Positions 1 through 8,991 of a stretch of DNA of 64,000 bases are shown here, one piece after another. The stretch spans positions 434,001-498,000 of the forward strand of contig JADJGQ010000001.1 of assembly GCA_016708025.1 (NCBI GenBank), given 5' to 3'. The notes beneath the pieces are model-generated. The model was not told the DNA's origin. It did no database searches and saw only the letters and a list, made by a program, of their open reading frames with translations. A program made the position numbers and the translations under genes. How positions within the stretch are numbered: the stretch's first letter is position 1; each line of letters opens with the position of its first letter. Source of the DNA: a bacterium (GTDB taxonomy: Bacteria > Zixibacteria > MSB-5A5 > GN15 > FEB-12).

Positions 1-3000
1 TGGTCGTCGGTACCAAGTTTGGTGCCATGTCGGATCCGGATGGCCGCTATATGATCGCCCGGCTTGATCCCGGTAAGTATAGCCTCAAGATCTCATCGGT
101 TGATTACAGTACGGTTGACGTCACAGATGTCGAGGTCAAGTCGGACTTCACGACCGAAGTGAATCAGAAGCTGAACAAGAAAGTGACGGACCTGGATGAT
201 GTCATCTCGGTTATCGCCACCGCTGACCCGATCCAGAAGTACGAGACCTCAAACATCTCGTCGATCACTTCGGCCACGATTTCGAAGAAGCCGGTGCAAA
301 CGGTCGACGCCTTGTTGAAGAACGTTGCCGGTGTGCAGACCACGACCTCGGGTCAGGTTTTCATTCGCGGCGGTCGCGCTGGTGAAGTTGCGTATATCGT
401 CGATGGTGTGCCGATCGGTGACCCGCTGGGCGGAACCGGTGGCGCTGGCGCGAACCTCTCGTTGGTGTCGGGTTCGATTCAGGAGATCCAGATCATTAAA
501 GACGGATTTGACCCTGAATACGGAAACGCACTGTCCGGTATCGTCAAGCTGACCTCGCAGACGGGTAACAAAGACAACACCCGCATCAACATGCAGTTCA
601 TCACCGACGATCTGGGAACGCAGGACCTGAACAAGTATTCGCGTAACTACGATTATATTCGCGGTTCCATTTCCGGTCCGGACCAGTTCTTCACCAAGAA
701 GATCCTCCCGGCGTTCGGCTTGAATTTCCTGGCCGACAAAGAGTTTACGTACTACATCTACGGCGAAACCGAGATGTCGAACGGCATCTATCAATATGAT
801 GATTACGATACCCGCATCACGACGCGTGAATTCGGGACGACTGACTTTTTCGGGCTGTTCAACATTCCATACAAGTCGGATAACCGGTATTTCTGGCAGG
901 CGAACCTGAAGTTCCGTCCGCGTCAGAATCTGAACTTCATTCTCTCATATAAGTATTCGAAGCGTCGCTGGACGCCGTTTAGCTGGCAGTATCGCTACAG
1001 TTCATCGACCGCCCCGATCGCACAGGATCAGTGGCAGTCGGTCTCGCTGGAAATGTCCCAGGAGATCTCGAAGAATATGAGCTACGAAGCGGTCTTCTCA
1101 TTCTATGAGAAGAATGTGCGCCAGCAGCCGGGTGACCCGGACAACCCGGGTAAGGGACTTAATCCTGATCAGTTCTACCTCGAGTCCGAGTGGGAATCAT
1201 TCACCGATCGAAACGGCAACGGTATATATGACGCACCTGAGCCGCTGATCAACCTGTACCCTGACTCTGCCGTCTACGGCACCGACTTCTCCGGGCCGAA
1301 CTATACTCGTGGTGATTACCCGATAGAGTTCAATATGCAGACGGGCGAAGCATATTTCGCGGATTTCCGCTTCAATGATAATGGATTGGCTGATGACCTC
1401 GAAGGCGAACCGTTTGTCGACCTGAATAACAATGGTGTTTGGGATCAGGGAGATTACCTGAACGACAAAAACGGTAACCATGTTCTTGATTCCGAACGGC
1501 TCAAACCGATCAACCAGCGCGAGCCGGAAACCTTTATCGATGGTGACTCGGTCCGCGGCGAACCGTATACCGACATTAATGGTAACGGCGTTTATGACAA
1601 CGGTGTCGACGGATTTATCCGGTCCTCTGATAAGACCATCAACCAGGACCTCAATTATAATGGTCGTCACGACGGTCCCGAAAATACCTCCCCATTTCAG
1701 TGGGAGCCTTCGATCCCGTATTACGATCGCAACGGAAACGGGATATTCGATCTGCCCAACGGTCTGTATGACCCGGGAGAAAAGTTTGTCGATCGAAACG
1801 GGAATGGCGAGTACGATTACGGTGGTACCTCGAACTTCCTGAATCCGGGGAGTTTTGACGAGGATGTGGTCTGGCACCGTCGCAAAACGCGCACCTGGCG
1901 CGGCGAGGTGAAAGGGTTCCGCCAGTTGGGGAACCACCAGCTCAAGGCCGGCTTTGCAATGTCCAAAGAGCTCTTCTCGTATGAAGAGATCGAAATGTCC
2001 TACCTGCCGTTTACCGGTCGTGTGACCGATGTCAACAAGGATGGGATCCCGGACGAGCCATATCCGACGCGCGGTATCTTCCGCGACTTCTTCTCGTATG
2101 AGCCGATCACCGGAACGTTCTATTTCCGCGATAACCTCGAGTACGGCTCGATGATCGCGAACATCGGTATGCGCTGGGACTTCTTCCTTCAGGACACCGA
2201 GGCATTGGTGCCGGTGGTCAAGGGAGACGATCTTGGCTCGGGAACGATCCTGGGCGATCGCCAGAAGATCTCGCCGCGCATCGGTTTCTCGTACCCGATC
2301 TCGGACAAGGCCAAAGTCCACTTTAACTATGGACACTTCTTCCAGCTTCCTGAGTATCGCTACATGTACGCGCGAAACACGACCAGTGTTGACGCGAGTG
2401 ACGTGGTTGGTAACTACAACCTGGATTACCAGAAGACGGTGCAGTATTCGTTCGGCGTGAAGTACGCAATGAACGAGAACTATGCGATCGACTTCTCCGG
2501 TTACTTCAAGGATGAGTGTGACAAGATCAACCAGCAGCGGGTGACGCTCAATCGGCGCACGGTGAACCAGTATCGCAACCGCGATTACGGTCGGAGCCGC
2601 GGTTTTGAGCTGACTCTGGAAAAGCGTGGTGGCGGATATGTGAACGGACAGCTCAGTTACACTTACGCCTTTGCGTACGGCAAAGCGTCGCAGGCTTCAG
2701 AGAACTACCTGTCCGATTTCGCGTTGTCGCGTGAGCCGCTGACCGAAGCCGCCCTGGACAACGACATCCGTCACTCGATCAAATCGTACGTCCAGTTCTA
2801 CATTCCGAACAGCGTGAAGCCGCGCTTGTTTGGTGTGCCGATCCCGAACGGCTGGGCGTTGAGTATCGAGTCGATCATCGAATCAGGCAGACCGTTCACC
2901 CCGGATTCCAAGTATCCGAATTTGGATATCTCTTCGAGCGAAGAGATCGAGCGCAATTCGCTGCGCTATCCGACGACGGCCTATTTCGATATCCGGTTCA

Positions 3001-3221
3001 ACAAGGAATTCAAATTCGTCGGTATGGACTATAGCTTCATTCTGTGGGTCGAGAACATATTCGACACGCGTAACGCTGATGCAGTTTACACGACCACGGG
3101 TCGTGCGGACACTCAACAGAACATCAGCGGCAACGTATTTGAAGGAACTTCTTACGATCAGAACCCGGGCAACTGGGGGTACGGTCGTCAGGTCCGCGTC
3201 GGTCTGGAGATGAACCTCTAA
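1..3221 (+). CDS. TonB-dependent outer-membrane receptor with carboxypeptidase-regulatory-like N-terminus (5' partial)
   Basis: Outer-membrane beta-barrel receptor for energised uptake of an unknown ligand. The frame is open to the left edge (VVGTKFGAMSDPDGRY from base 3), so the gene starts outside the window. The visible order is the end of a carboxypeptidase-regulatory-like beta-sandwich, then a plug domain (KPVQTVDALLKNVAGVQT, VFIRGGRAGEVAYIVDGVP), then a long barrel ending in RVGLEMNL with an alternating terminal strand. Between about 1200 and 2060 the barrel carries some eight acidic DxNxNGxxD loops (for example DRNGNGIYD, DINGNGVYD, DRNGNGEYD) that resemble EF-hand or thrombospondin-3 calcium loops. 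It is followed closely by a PorV-like gene and a lipoprotein gene, so the three probably form one operon. The family is clear from plug and barrel; the substrate is not. Confidence 0.9.
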   Translation, partial: VVGTKFGAMSDPDGRYMIARLDPGKYSLKISSVDYSTVDVTDVEVKSDFTTEVNQKLNKKVTDLDDVISVIATADPIQKYETSNISSITSATISKKPVQTVDALLKNVAGVQTTTSGQVFIRGGRAGEVAYIVDGVPIGDPLGGTGGAGANLSLVSGSIQEIQIIKDGFDPEYGNALSGIVKLTSQTGNKDNTRINMQFITDDLGTQDLNKYSRNYDYIRGSISGPDQFFTKKILPAFGLNFLADKEFTYYIYGETEMSNGIYQYDDYDTRITTREFGTTDFFGLFNIPYKSDNRYFWQANLKFRPRQNLNFILSYKYSKRRWTPFSWQYRYSSSTAPIAQDQWQSVSLEMSQEISKNMSYEAVFSFYEKNVRQQPGDPDNPGKGLNPDQFYLESEWESFTDRNGNGIYDAPEPLINLYPDSAVYGTDFSGPNYTRGDYPIEFNMQTGEAYFADFRFNDNGLADDLEGEPFVDLNNNGVWDQGDYLNDKNGNHVLDSERLKPINQREPETFIDGDSVRGEPYTDINGNGVYDNGVDGFIRSSDKTINQDLNYNGRHDGPENTSPFQWEPSIPYYDRNGNGIFDLPNGLYDPGEKFVDRNGNGEYDYGGTSNFLNPGSFDEDVVWHRRKTRTWRGEVKGFRQLGNHQLKAGFAMSKELFSYEEIEMSYLPFTGRVTDVNKDGIPDEPYPTRGIFRDFFSYEPITGTFYFRDNLEYGSMIANIGMRWDFFLQDTEALVPVVKGDDLGSGTILGDRQKISPRIGFSYPISDKAKVHFNYGHFFQLPEYRYMYARNTTSVDASDVVGNYNLDYQKTVQYSFGVKYAMNENYAIDFSGYFKDECDKINQQRVTLNRRTVNQYRNRDYGRSRGFELTLEKRGGGYVNGQLSYTYAFAYGKASQASENYLSDFALSREPLTEAALDNDIRHSIKSYVQFYIPNSVKPRLFGVPIPNGWALSIESIIESGRPFTPDSKYPNLDISSSEEIERNSLRYPTTAYFDIRFNKEFKFVGMDYSFILWVENIFDTRNADAVYTTTGRADTQQNISGNVFEGTSYDQNPGNWGYGRQVRVGLEMNL

Positions 3222-3269
3222 CCGGGCAGTATGAGGCAACGAGTGACTATGAAGCGTAATGAGGATAAT

Positions 3270-4247
3270 ATGGCGACACACACACGCCGGCGCACCGGAT
3301 GGGCGTTAGGAACGATCGGACTGCCGGTTCTGGCAGTGGTGATCGCCCTGATGTTGCCGTCAATGGCTGCGGCCCAGGCAAAAGTCGGCACCACCGGCGC
3401 CCAGTTCCTTGAGTTGGGTGTATCGGCGCGAGCCATGGGTATGGCCGAAGCATTTTCGGCGGTAGCCAATGACATCTCCGCCGTCTATTACAATCCGGCT
3501 GGTTTAACGGCCTTGCTCGGAAAAGAAGTGATGACCACGTACATTTCGCTCCCAGCCGATGTGAACTATGGATTCGTCGGGATGGGCGTACCGCTTGAGG
3601 CGGTGGGCGGCGTGGTCGGGATCGGTCTGTATGGACTGAGTTCCGGCAAGATGATCGAGCGGACTTACCAGCAGGGAACCTACGAAGGGACCGGCCGTGA
3701 GTTCTCCGCTCAGGACATGGCGATCTCGCTTGGCTACGGCCGCTATTTGACTGACCGATTCTCGATCGGTCTCAACGTCAAGTATGTGGGCGAGTATTTC
3801 CATGACTACACGGCGAACGGCTGGTCGGCAGATGTCGGAACCAACTACGATACGGGATTCCGCGGATTCAAGATCGCCATGGTGATCACCAATTTCGGAC
3901 CCGATCTGAAGTTTATCGACAAAGCATATCCGCTTCCGATCAACTTCCGTTTTGGCGCCTCTATTAATGTTCTGGATAACCAGAACCACTTGATGACGTT
4001 TGCGGCCGAAGGCTCGCACCCGTCGGACAACCTCGAGAAATATAACGCCGGTTTAGAGTATACATTCAACGATCGATTCATCCTCCGCGCGGGCAGTCGC
4101 TTCAATTACGATGAAGACGGACTGACGTTCGGCGGCGGCGTACGTCTGCCGTTCGGCCAGGAGAGGGAACTGCGGGTCGATTACGCGTTCCAGGATTACG
4201 GAATTCTGACCGAGGTTCACCGGTTCAGCATGGCGCTGAGCTTCTGA
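3270..4247 (+). CDS. PorV/PorQ-family outer-membrane beta-barrel protein
   Basis: 325 residues, FadL-like barrel of the PorV/PorQ group. I chose ATG 3270 because GAGGA lies 4 bases upstream and it gives a clean signal peptide (Arg-rich N-terminus, hydrophobic core, cleavage after AAAQA); in-frame ATGs at 3231 and 3249 are possible. The mature N-terminus GTTGAQFLELGVSARAMGMA and the AVYYNPAGL motif are the hallmark of this family, and the end is a barrel strand (HRFSMALSF). PorV of Bacteroidetes shuttles type IX cargo at the outer membrane; whether this copy does so is inference. It lies 48 bases after the TonB receptor and 19 before a lipoprotein gene, which suggests a shared surface function. 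Confidence 0.85.
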   Translation: MATHTRRRTGWALGTIGLPVLAVVIALMLPSMAAAQAKVGTTGAQFLELGVSARAMGMAEAFSAVANDISAVYYNPAGLTALLGKEVMTTYISLPADVNYGFVGMGVPLEAVGGVVGIGLYGLSSGKMIERTYQQGTYEGTGREFSAQDMAISLGYGRYLTDRFSIGLNVKYVGEYFHDYTANGWSADVGTNYDTGFRGFKIAMVITNFGPDLKFIDKAYPLPINFRFGASINVLDNQNHLMTFAAEGSHPSDNLEKYNAGLEYTFNDRFILRAGSRFNYDEDGLTFGGGVRLPFGQERELRVDYAFQDYGILTEVHRFSMALSF

Positions 4248-4266
4248 GCGTGAGAGGGAATGAAAG

Positions 4267-6474
4267 ATGAAGGGTACAATGACTTCTGCTGTTAAATCTC
4301 GACTCACGGTGATGGCCATCGCGTTTGCCCTGGTGGCATCGGCGATCCTCTTGTCGGGCTGCCCGGACAGGATCACCGGCGAGCAGACGGCCAATATGAA
4401 ACCGGTAGTCTATTTTGTGAATATTCCTCCGGAGAATTACCAGACTTCGCGCAATCCGGTCATTTACTGGATCGGTTCCGATCCGGATGGTCAGGTGCGT
4501 CAGTTCCGGTACAAGGTGGTTCTTGAATCGGAGATGGGTCTGAATACACCGGCACAGTATATTTCGTCAGTACTGAATTCGCTGCCGGCTTCCGAGTGGA
4601 CATATCTCAATGTCGATGACTCCTTGCCGGATCCGCAGACGCAGCAGGCGGTGCGGATGCAGGCGGATCTTTCCGATCCGGTGAACGTGTTTGTGCCGCA
4701 GTATGTTTTCCTGCAGGCATTTGACGAACAGGGGACCGGGTCTGATATCATCTATCGTCGTTTCAATCGCAATGACAACCCGCCGCAGACTTTCATCCGT
4801 CTGCCCGGGACGTACGACGAATTGACCTCGCCGTTCATTAATGCGGTGAACGCAGGTGGAGCGATCACCGGTGTCCGGATAGGCTGGTATGGCGAGGACA
4901 AGACCGACTATCCGTCCGATCCGCCACCATTCGAATTTGAGTGGAAATTGCTCGGTCCGTTCACGTATGATTCGACGAACAACAACGAATTCCGCAATAT
5001 GATGCGTGACTATGTCAAGAAGGTCTTTCTGGCCAACGATGGTCGGCTGTACCGTCTGGGCGACCATGACACCATCCTCTACTATTGCGATTCACTGGAT
5101 ACGTCTGCCGACCCGGATACACTGGTTCACTACCTCTGTACCCGGCTATTGGTCGACACGATCTCTTCGACGAATCCGTTCGGAACCCTTGATAGTATGT
5201 TCATGATCGATGATCCGGGATTGATCAATGCCGGTCTCCGTCGTGTGGCGGACAGCTCCGGAGACGAGACCAGTCCGTGGGTCAGCAATCTGGCGGATAC
5301 CAGTTTCGACGTGTATCGCCTGCGTCAGCCTGACACGACTACTGAAGAGAAATTCGTGTTGTGGGTGCGTAGCCGTGATGACGCGAATGTACCTGACCTG
5401 GTGCCGGCATTTAAGCCGATCAACGTCATTGAGCCGAAGTACGAGCGCGAAGTGCTGGTAATCGACTTTACGCGCAAATTCCGGCGATTGAACGGCCCGA
5501 AGCCGGTAGCAGCTTATAACTACTGGCGCGACATAGTAAATGCCTGGAAACCGAATACGTGGGATACAACCGACTACTATAACCTTGACGGACCAAACAA
5601 AATCCCGCTCAAGAAGATGCTTCAGTATAAGATAGCGGTTCTTTATAGTGACTCGAACGAAAAGCCGTTCCTCATAGACGGTAAGGGGCTGGCGCCGCCG
5701 GCTATTACCATCTTCAAGGCGATTGACGCCGGTGTGAACGTCGTTCAGTTTGCTCGTTCAGCGGGTCCGGAAGGTGTAGATAAGTTTAAGGACTTCACCG
5801 ATCCGACGTTCCCAGTGGCGCCGCCGGCCGAGTACCAGAGATATTTCGGGATCACCGGATTCGTCTATCATGGGTGGTGGCACTATGCGTTGGATACCTC
5901 AGCAGTGAAACCGTCGGTTCGTATCGAGGACTTTATTGGAGCATACAGCCTTCGTCTGGAAGAGGACGATGCGGCCAGTTTCCCTGATCTGACCCTGGAT
6001 ACGGCTAATATGCATCAGCGGTATGAGTGGGGATTCTCGATCCCGCCGCTATTGCCCTTTGACCGGTCGAAAGTGCTCTGGATCGATACAGTGGCCTGTA
6101 TGCCGGAGGTTGGCTGGGTATCCCGCCAATACGGAACCGAGCCGCTCTATCTGTATAAGTCGAAGTTTGGTCTGACGCATCCGCTTGGACCGCAGTTGAG
6201 CTACGACGGTTCGCCGGTGGCGATCCGTTACGAGACCAGCCTGTTCAAGACGGCGCACTTCTCCTTCACCCCACTTGGGATGGATGATGACCAGATGTAT
6301 ACGATGATCCATGCCATGTTCAATTGGCTGTATCCGACCAATCTGGGAGCGGCGCCGAATGAAACGATCAACCGCAATGTGAACGCCGCGACTTCGTTCT
6401 CGGTCGACCAGGTTCGACGGAATGAGGAAGCGCGAATGGCAGAGTACAAGCGGATGAACGGCATTCAGGATTAA
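4267..6474 (+). CDS. Large surface or periplasmic lipoprotein of unknown function
   Basis: 735 residues. The N-terminus has a positively charged start, a hydrophobic stretch and a lipobox ILLSGC with the acylated Cys near residue 32, so it should be a lipoprotein. Just after it, a segment with VVYFVNIPP and IYWIGSDPDGQVRQFRYKV looks like a fibronectin/Ig-like beta-sandwich of the kind found in surface proteins of FCB bacteria. A later part (VLVIDFTRKFRRLNG, KIAVLYSDSNEKPF, AIDAGVNVVQFARS) has an alternating alpha/beta pattern, perhaps a degenerate GATase-like fold. I do not recognise an enzyme motif. It is the third gene after a TonB receptor and a PorV-like protein and ends just before a terminator, so it is probably their partner. 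Confidence 0.75.
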   Translation: MKGTMTSAVKSRLTVMAIAFALVASAILLSGCPDRITGEQTANMKPVVYFVNIPPENYQTSRNPVIYWIGSDPDGQVRQFRYKVVLESEMGLNTPAQYISSVLNSLPASEWTYLNVDDSLPDPQTQQAVRMQADLSDPVNVFVPQYVFLQAFDEQGTGSDIIYRRFNRNDNPPQTFIRLPGTYDELTSPFINAVNAGGAITGVRIGWYGEDKTDYPSDPPPFEFEWKLLGPFTYDSTNNNEFRNMMRDYVKKVFLANDGRLYRLGDHDTILYYCDSLDTSADPDTLVHYLCTRLLVDTISSTNPFGTLDSMFMIDDPGLINAGLRRVADSSGDETSPWVSNLADTSFDVYRLRQPDTTTEEKFVLWVRSRDDANVPDLVPAFKPINVIEPKYEREVLVIDFTRKFRRLNGPKPVAAYNYWRDIVNAWKPNTWDTTDYYNLDGPNKIPLKKMLQYKIAVLYSDSNEKPFLIDGKGLAPPAITIFKAIDAGVNVVQFARSAGPEGVDKFKDFTDPTFPVAPPAEYQRYFGITGFVYHGWWHYALDTSAVKPSVRIEDFIGAYSLRLEEDDAASFPDLTLDTANMHQRYEWGFSIPPLLPFDRSKVLWIDTVACMPEVGWVSRQYGTEPLYLYKSKFGLTHPLGPQLSYDGSPVAIRYETSLFKTAHFSFTPLGMDDDQMYTMIHAMFNWLYPTNLGAAPNETINRNVNAATSFSVDQVRRNEEARMAEYKRMNGIQD

Positions 6475-6514
6475 CGTCATTCGAATCGCTCGCTGAGTTG
6501 CGAGACTGAATATG

Positions 6515-6546
6515 CGGGGTCGACCACTGGTCGGCCCCGTTTTCTT
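6515..6546 (+). terminator. Rho-independent terminator after the TonB receptor operon
   Basis: GC-rich hairpin with arms at 6515-6525 and 6529-6539 (one G-T pair) and a 3-base loop, followed by a T-rich stretch (GTTTTCTTT). It ends the receptor/PorV/lipoprotein operon and lies between convergent genes. The minus side lacks a T-tract. Confidence 0.85.
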
Positions 6547-6554
6547 TGATGTGT

Positions 6555-8732
6555 TTAGCGCTTGAGGCGGTCGATCAGTTGCCGGACCCGGGAGTCGTTG
6601 GGGAAGAGTCGGGCTGCCTGCGAAAGCACGGAATCGGCGGCGTGCATCTGGTTGGTCGAGAGATAACCAGAGAAGAGATTGATGTACGCCTCGGCAAAAG
6701 TGGAATCGAGTTCGATCGCCGTGCGACTGGCAGCGATGGATTCCTCAAAACGTCCGGTCTGCCCCAGGACAAATCCCCACTGATAACTGGCTTGTGCTCT
6801 AAGTCGACGCAAGCGATCAGGACGATAGGGGTATGCCTCATCGAAGGCGAGATCATCCGTCTCCACCGGCGGTGGAGGGAGTTCCAAAGAGCGACGGAGT
6901 AGCTGCTCAGCCAGCGGGTATAATTTTCGTGCTGAGGCGATCGTGGCGGCTTCGAGCATGACGGTCAGGTTGCTGTCGGTCTGCAGGAGTGCGCTGGAGA
7001 TATATTCTGTAAGTTCCTGATCGGGCACATTGTCATCGGCTGAGGCGATCCGGATCAATAGCGTGTTGGCAGTGAGATCGTACGGGCGCAACAGGAGCGC
7101 ACGGTTCAGCTTGTTGTAAGCTGAGTCGAGATCACGATTGACCAGATAGTAAGACGCAAGATTGTTGTAGGCCTTGGCTCGACCCGGGTAATTCCCTCGT
7201 TCCCGTTCGAAATAATACAACGCTGAATCTCCGACACCAAGGCGGAACCAGGCGGCGCCGATATTCAGGTTGGCTTCGGGGAATTTGGGGTCACGCTCTA
7301 TGATCTTTTGTCCGATCTCGATCGCTTGCTGATAGTGCGCCTGGCGGTAGTGGAAGATCGCTTTGGAAGCAAGTCCGGTGAGGTCTTCGCCTTTCGGAAA
7401 GCCGACGATCGGTAAAGAGGAAAGGAGGTAGAGCAGGACAGCCGCGGCGAGAGCGTACTGCCCTGTCCGGCGTCGAATCCTGCTGCTTTCAAACATCCAG
7501 GCGAGTGCGCCGACTGAGAGGATGATCAGCAAGGGGATCTCCGGCAAGCGGAAGCGGCTGTTCACGAAGAAGAGCGCGTTGGCGGCGATGAACAGCAGCG
7601 TTGTGGAGGTTAACAAGCGGGTGGCAGGTCGTGCTTTCCAGGCGACACAAGCTCCGACTACGCCTAGTGCGAATATCAGTGCGAAAGAGAATGGATGGTA
7701 GCGCAGGAATGGAACTCGAGCGAAGAAGTCATCCATATCGCGGTTATTCGATATCTCGCGGTCGGAGATCGAATAATAGAGCTTTTTCAGGTAGAGGCTG
7801 GCCCAATCGAGCGAATGATGCAATATCCAGTTGTATGCCTGGCGACTCCAGTAATCTGAGATCTCTCCCGACGAGAGTGGTTTGCCTTCCTTGATCTCAG
7901 CAACGTATGAGATGTCTGATATCTGCCAATTGTGTCCGAATGGCTGAGGCATGACAGCCGAAATGCCATCGGCATGCGCGTTATTCCCGATGTACAGATT
8001 GATGCCCGCTTGTGAGGCGATCAACACCGGATCGCCGGCGATTATCAGATTGCGCAGGGTGATCGGGAGAATGCAGAGCAAGGCTCCGGCGGCGATGACT
8101 ACTGCAAATCGATAGCGGATTCTCCCCATCTGTTTCCACACCAGAACAAACGCGATCAATGCAATCAGAAGGACCAGGGCGGTCGGGCGTGTGATGGCCG
8201 CCAGTCCGAAGAATAGTCCGCAGAGAAAAGCGGATCGCACGGTTTTTTGCTCCCACCAGATCAGCACACGCCAGAGTGCGAGCTGTGTCAGCAGTGTGAA
8301 GAGCGGATCGAGCAAAAGTTCGCCATCGAAATAGACGGCGGTCGGGTAAAGTGCGTGAATGACGGCGGCCAACAGGGCGGAGCGTTCATTGAGAACCCGT
8401 CGGGCGATCAGATAAGTCAGGATGACTGAGAGCAAGCCGATCAGAGTGCCGAAGAGGCGGAGTGTCCAGAGAGAATCTCCGAAAAACGCGATCACCAGCG
8501 ATAGAGTATAGACATAAAAAGGGGCGCGGAAGTATGTCGTGGCACCAAGCAAGTCACCATCGGCGATCCGCTGCGCCCAGTGGAGATGGTAGTAGTTGTC
8601 AACTGTGAGCTGGGTCCACTCCGGAAGCGTGGAGTAATAATACAGGTAGCCGAGCCGCACGGCCAGCGCCGCGGCGGCGACCAAAATCAGCCAGCGATGA
8701 CGTTCCCAGATACTGCCCAGAGTCGATGCCAT
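6555..8732 (-). CDS. GT39/PMT-type membrane glycosyltransferase with C-terminal TPRs
   Basis: 725 residues. The N-terminal half is a GT-C membrane glycosyltransferase of the dolichyl-phosphate-mannose:protein mannosyltransferase type. It has about ten hydrophobic segments, a first loop with acidic DNYYHLHWAQRIADGD, and YFRAPFYVY (the substrate loop of the family). From about residue 450 the chain becomes TPR-like (YQQAIEIGQKIIERDPKFPEANLNIG is one repeat, and more follow to the end). Such enzymes use polyprenyl-phosphate sugars at the periplasmic face of the membrane; the acceptor is unknown. I chose ATG 8732 because a promoter -10 box ends only 5 bases before it and no ribosome site is present, which points to a leaderless mRNA. 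It stands alone on the minus strand. Confidence 0.85.
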   Translation of the reverse strand: MASTLGSIWERHRWLILVAAAALAVRLGYLYYYSTLPEWTQLTVDNYYHLHWAQRIADGDLLGATTYFRAPFYVYTLSLVIAFFGDSLWTLRLFGTLIGLLSVILTYLIARRVLNERSALLAAVIHALYPTAVYFDGELLLDPLFTLLTQLALWRVLIWWEQKTVRSAFLCGLFFGLAAITRPTALVLLIALIAFVLVWKQMGRIRYRFAVVIAAGALLCILPITLRNLIIAGDPVLIASQAGINLYIGNNAHADGISAVMPQPFGHNWQISDISYVAEIKEGKPLSSGEISDYWSRQAYNWILHHSLDWASLYLKKLYYSISDREISNNRDMDDFFARVPFLRYHPFSFALIFALGVVGACVAWKARPATRLLTSTTLLFIAANALFFVNSRFRLPEIPLLIILSVGALAWMFESSRIRRRTGQYALAAAVLLYLLSSLPIVGFPKGEDLTGLASKAIFHYRQAHYQQAIEIGQKIIERDPKFPEANLNIGAAWFRLGVGDSALYYFERERGNYPGRAKAYNNLASYYLVNRDLDSAYNKLNRALLLRPYDLTANTLLIRIASADDNVPDQELTEYISSALLQTDSNLTVMLEAATIASARKLYPLAEQLLRRSLELPPPPVETDDLAFDEAYPYRPDRLRRLRAQASYQWGFVLGQTGRFEESIAASRTAIELDSTFAEAYINLFSGYLSTNQMHAADSVLSQAARLFPNDSRVRQLIDRLKR

Positions 8733-8737
8733 AGGCC

Positions 8738-8766
8738 AATATATCCGCAAACAAATGCAGCTTCAA
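8738..8766 (-). promoter_or_regulatory. Sigma70-like promoter of the GT39 gene (leaderless)
   Basis: On the minus strand TTGAAG (8761-8766), a 17-base spacer, then TATATT (8738-8743) followed by GGCCT and directly the ATG at 8732. Transcription should start at or very near the A of the start codon. Confidence 0.6.
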
Positions 8767-8991
8767 CCAAAGATGCTACTGTCGCGAAGAGGTTTGCATA
8801 GGGTGAAAAGAACTTTCCAATTTGGTCAGATTTGGATGGGATTATGGAAATCCCCATAAGTGTAGGATTGGTATGTAGATAGGCCGGTTTCCTGGGTTAC
8901 GAACGCACTGAAATGCAGTGCAATTTGTGAGCAGAATCATGGCACATCTGTTGCTCAACCCTTTTCGGTAATACGAAGGGAAAGAGGAACC

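Noticed and set aside
1200..2060. Repeated DNA as a possible CRISPR or tandem repeat
   Set aside because: The repetition is at protein level (calcium loops) with irregular spacing and differing codons; there are no identical repeats with spacers.
1197..2336. 379-codon open frame on the minus strand inside the TonB receptor
   Set aside because: The plus frame has clear receptor domains; the minus frame lacks any recognisable motif and arises from codon bias.
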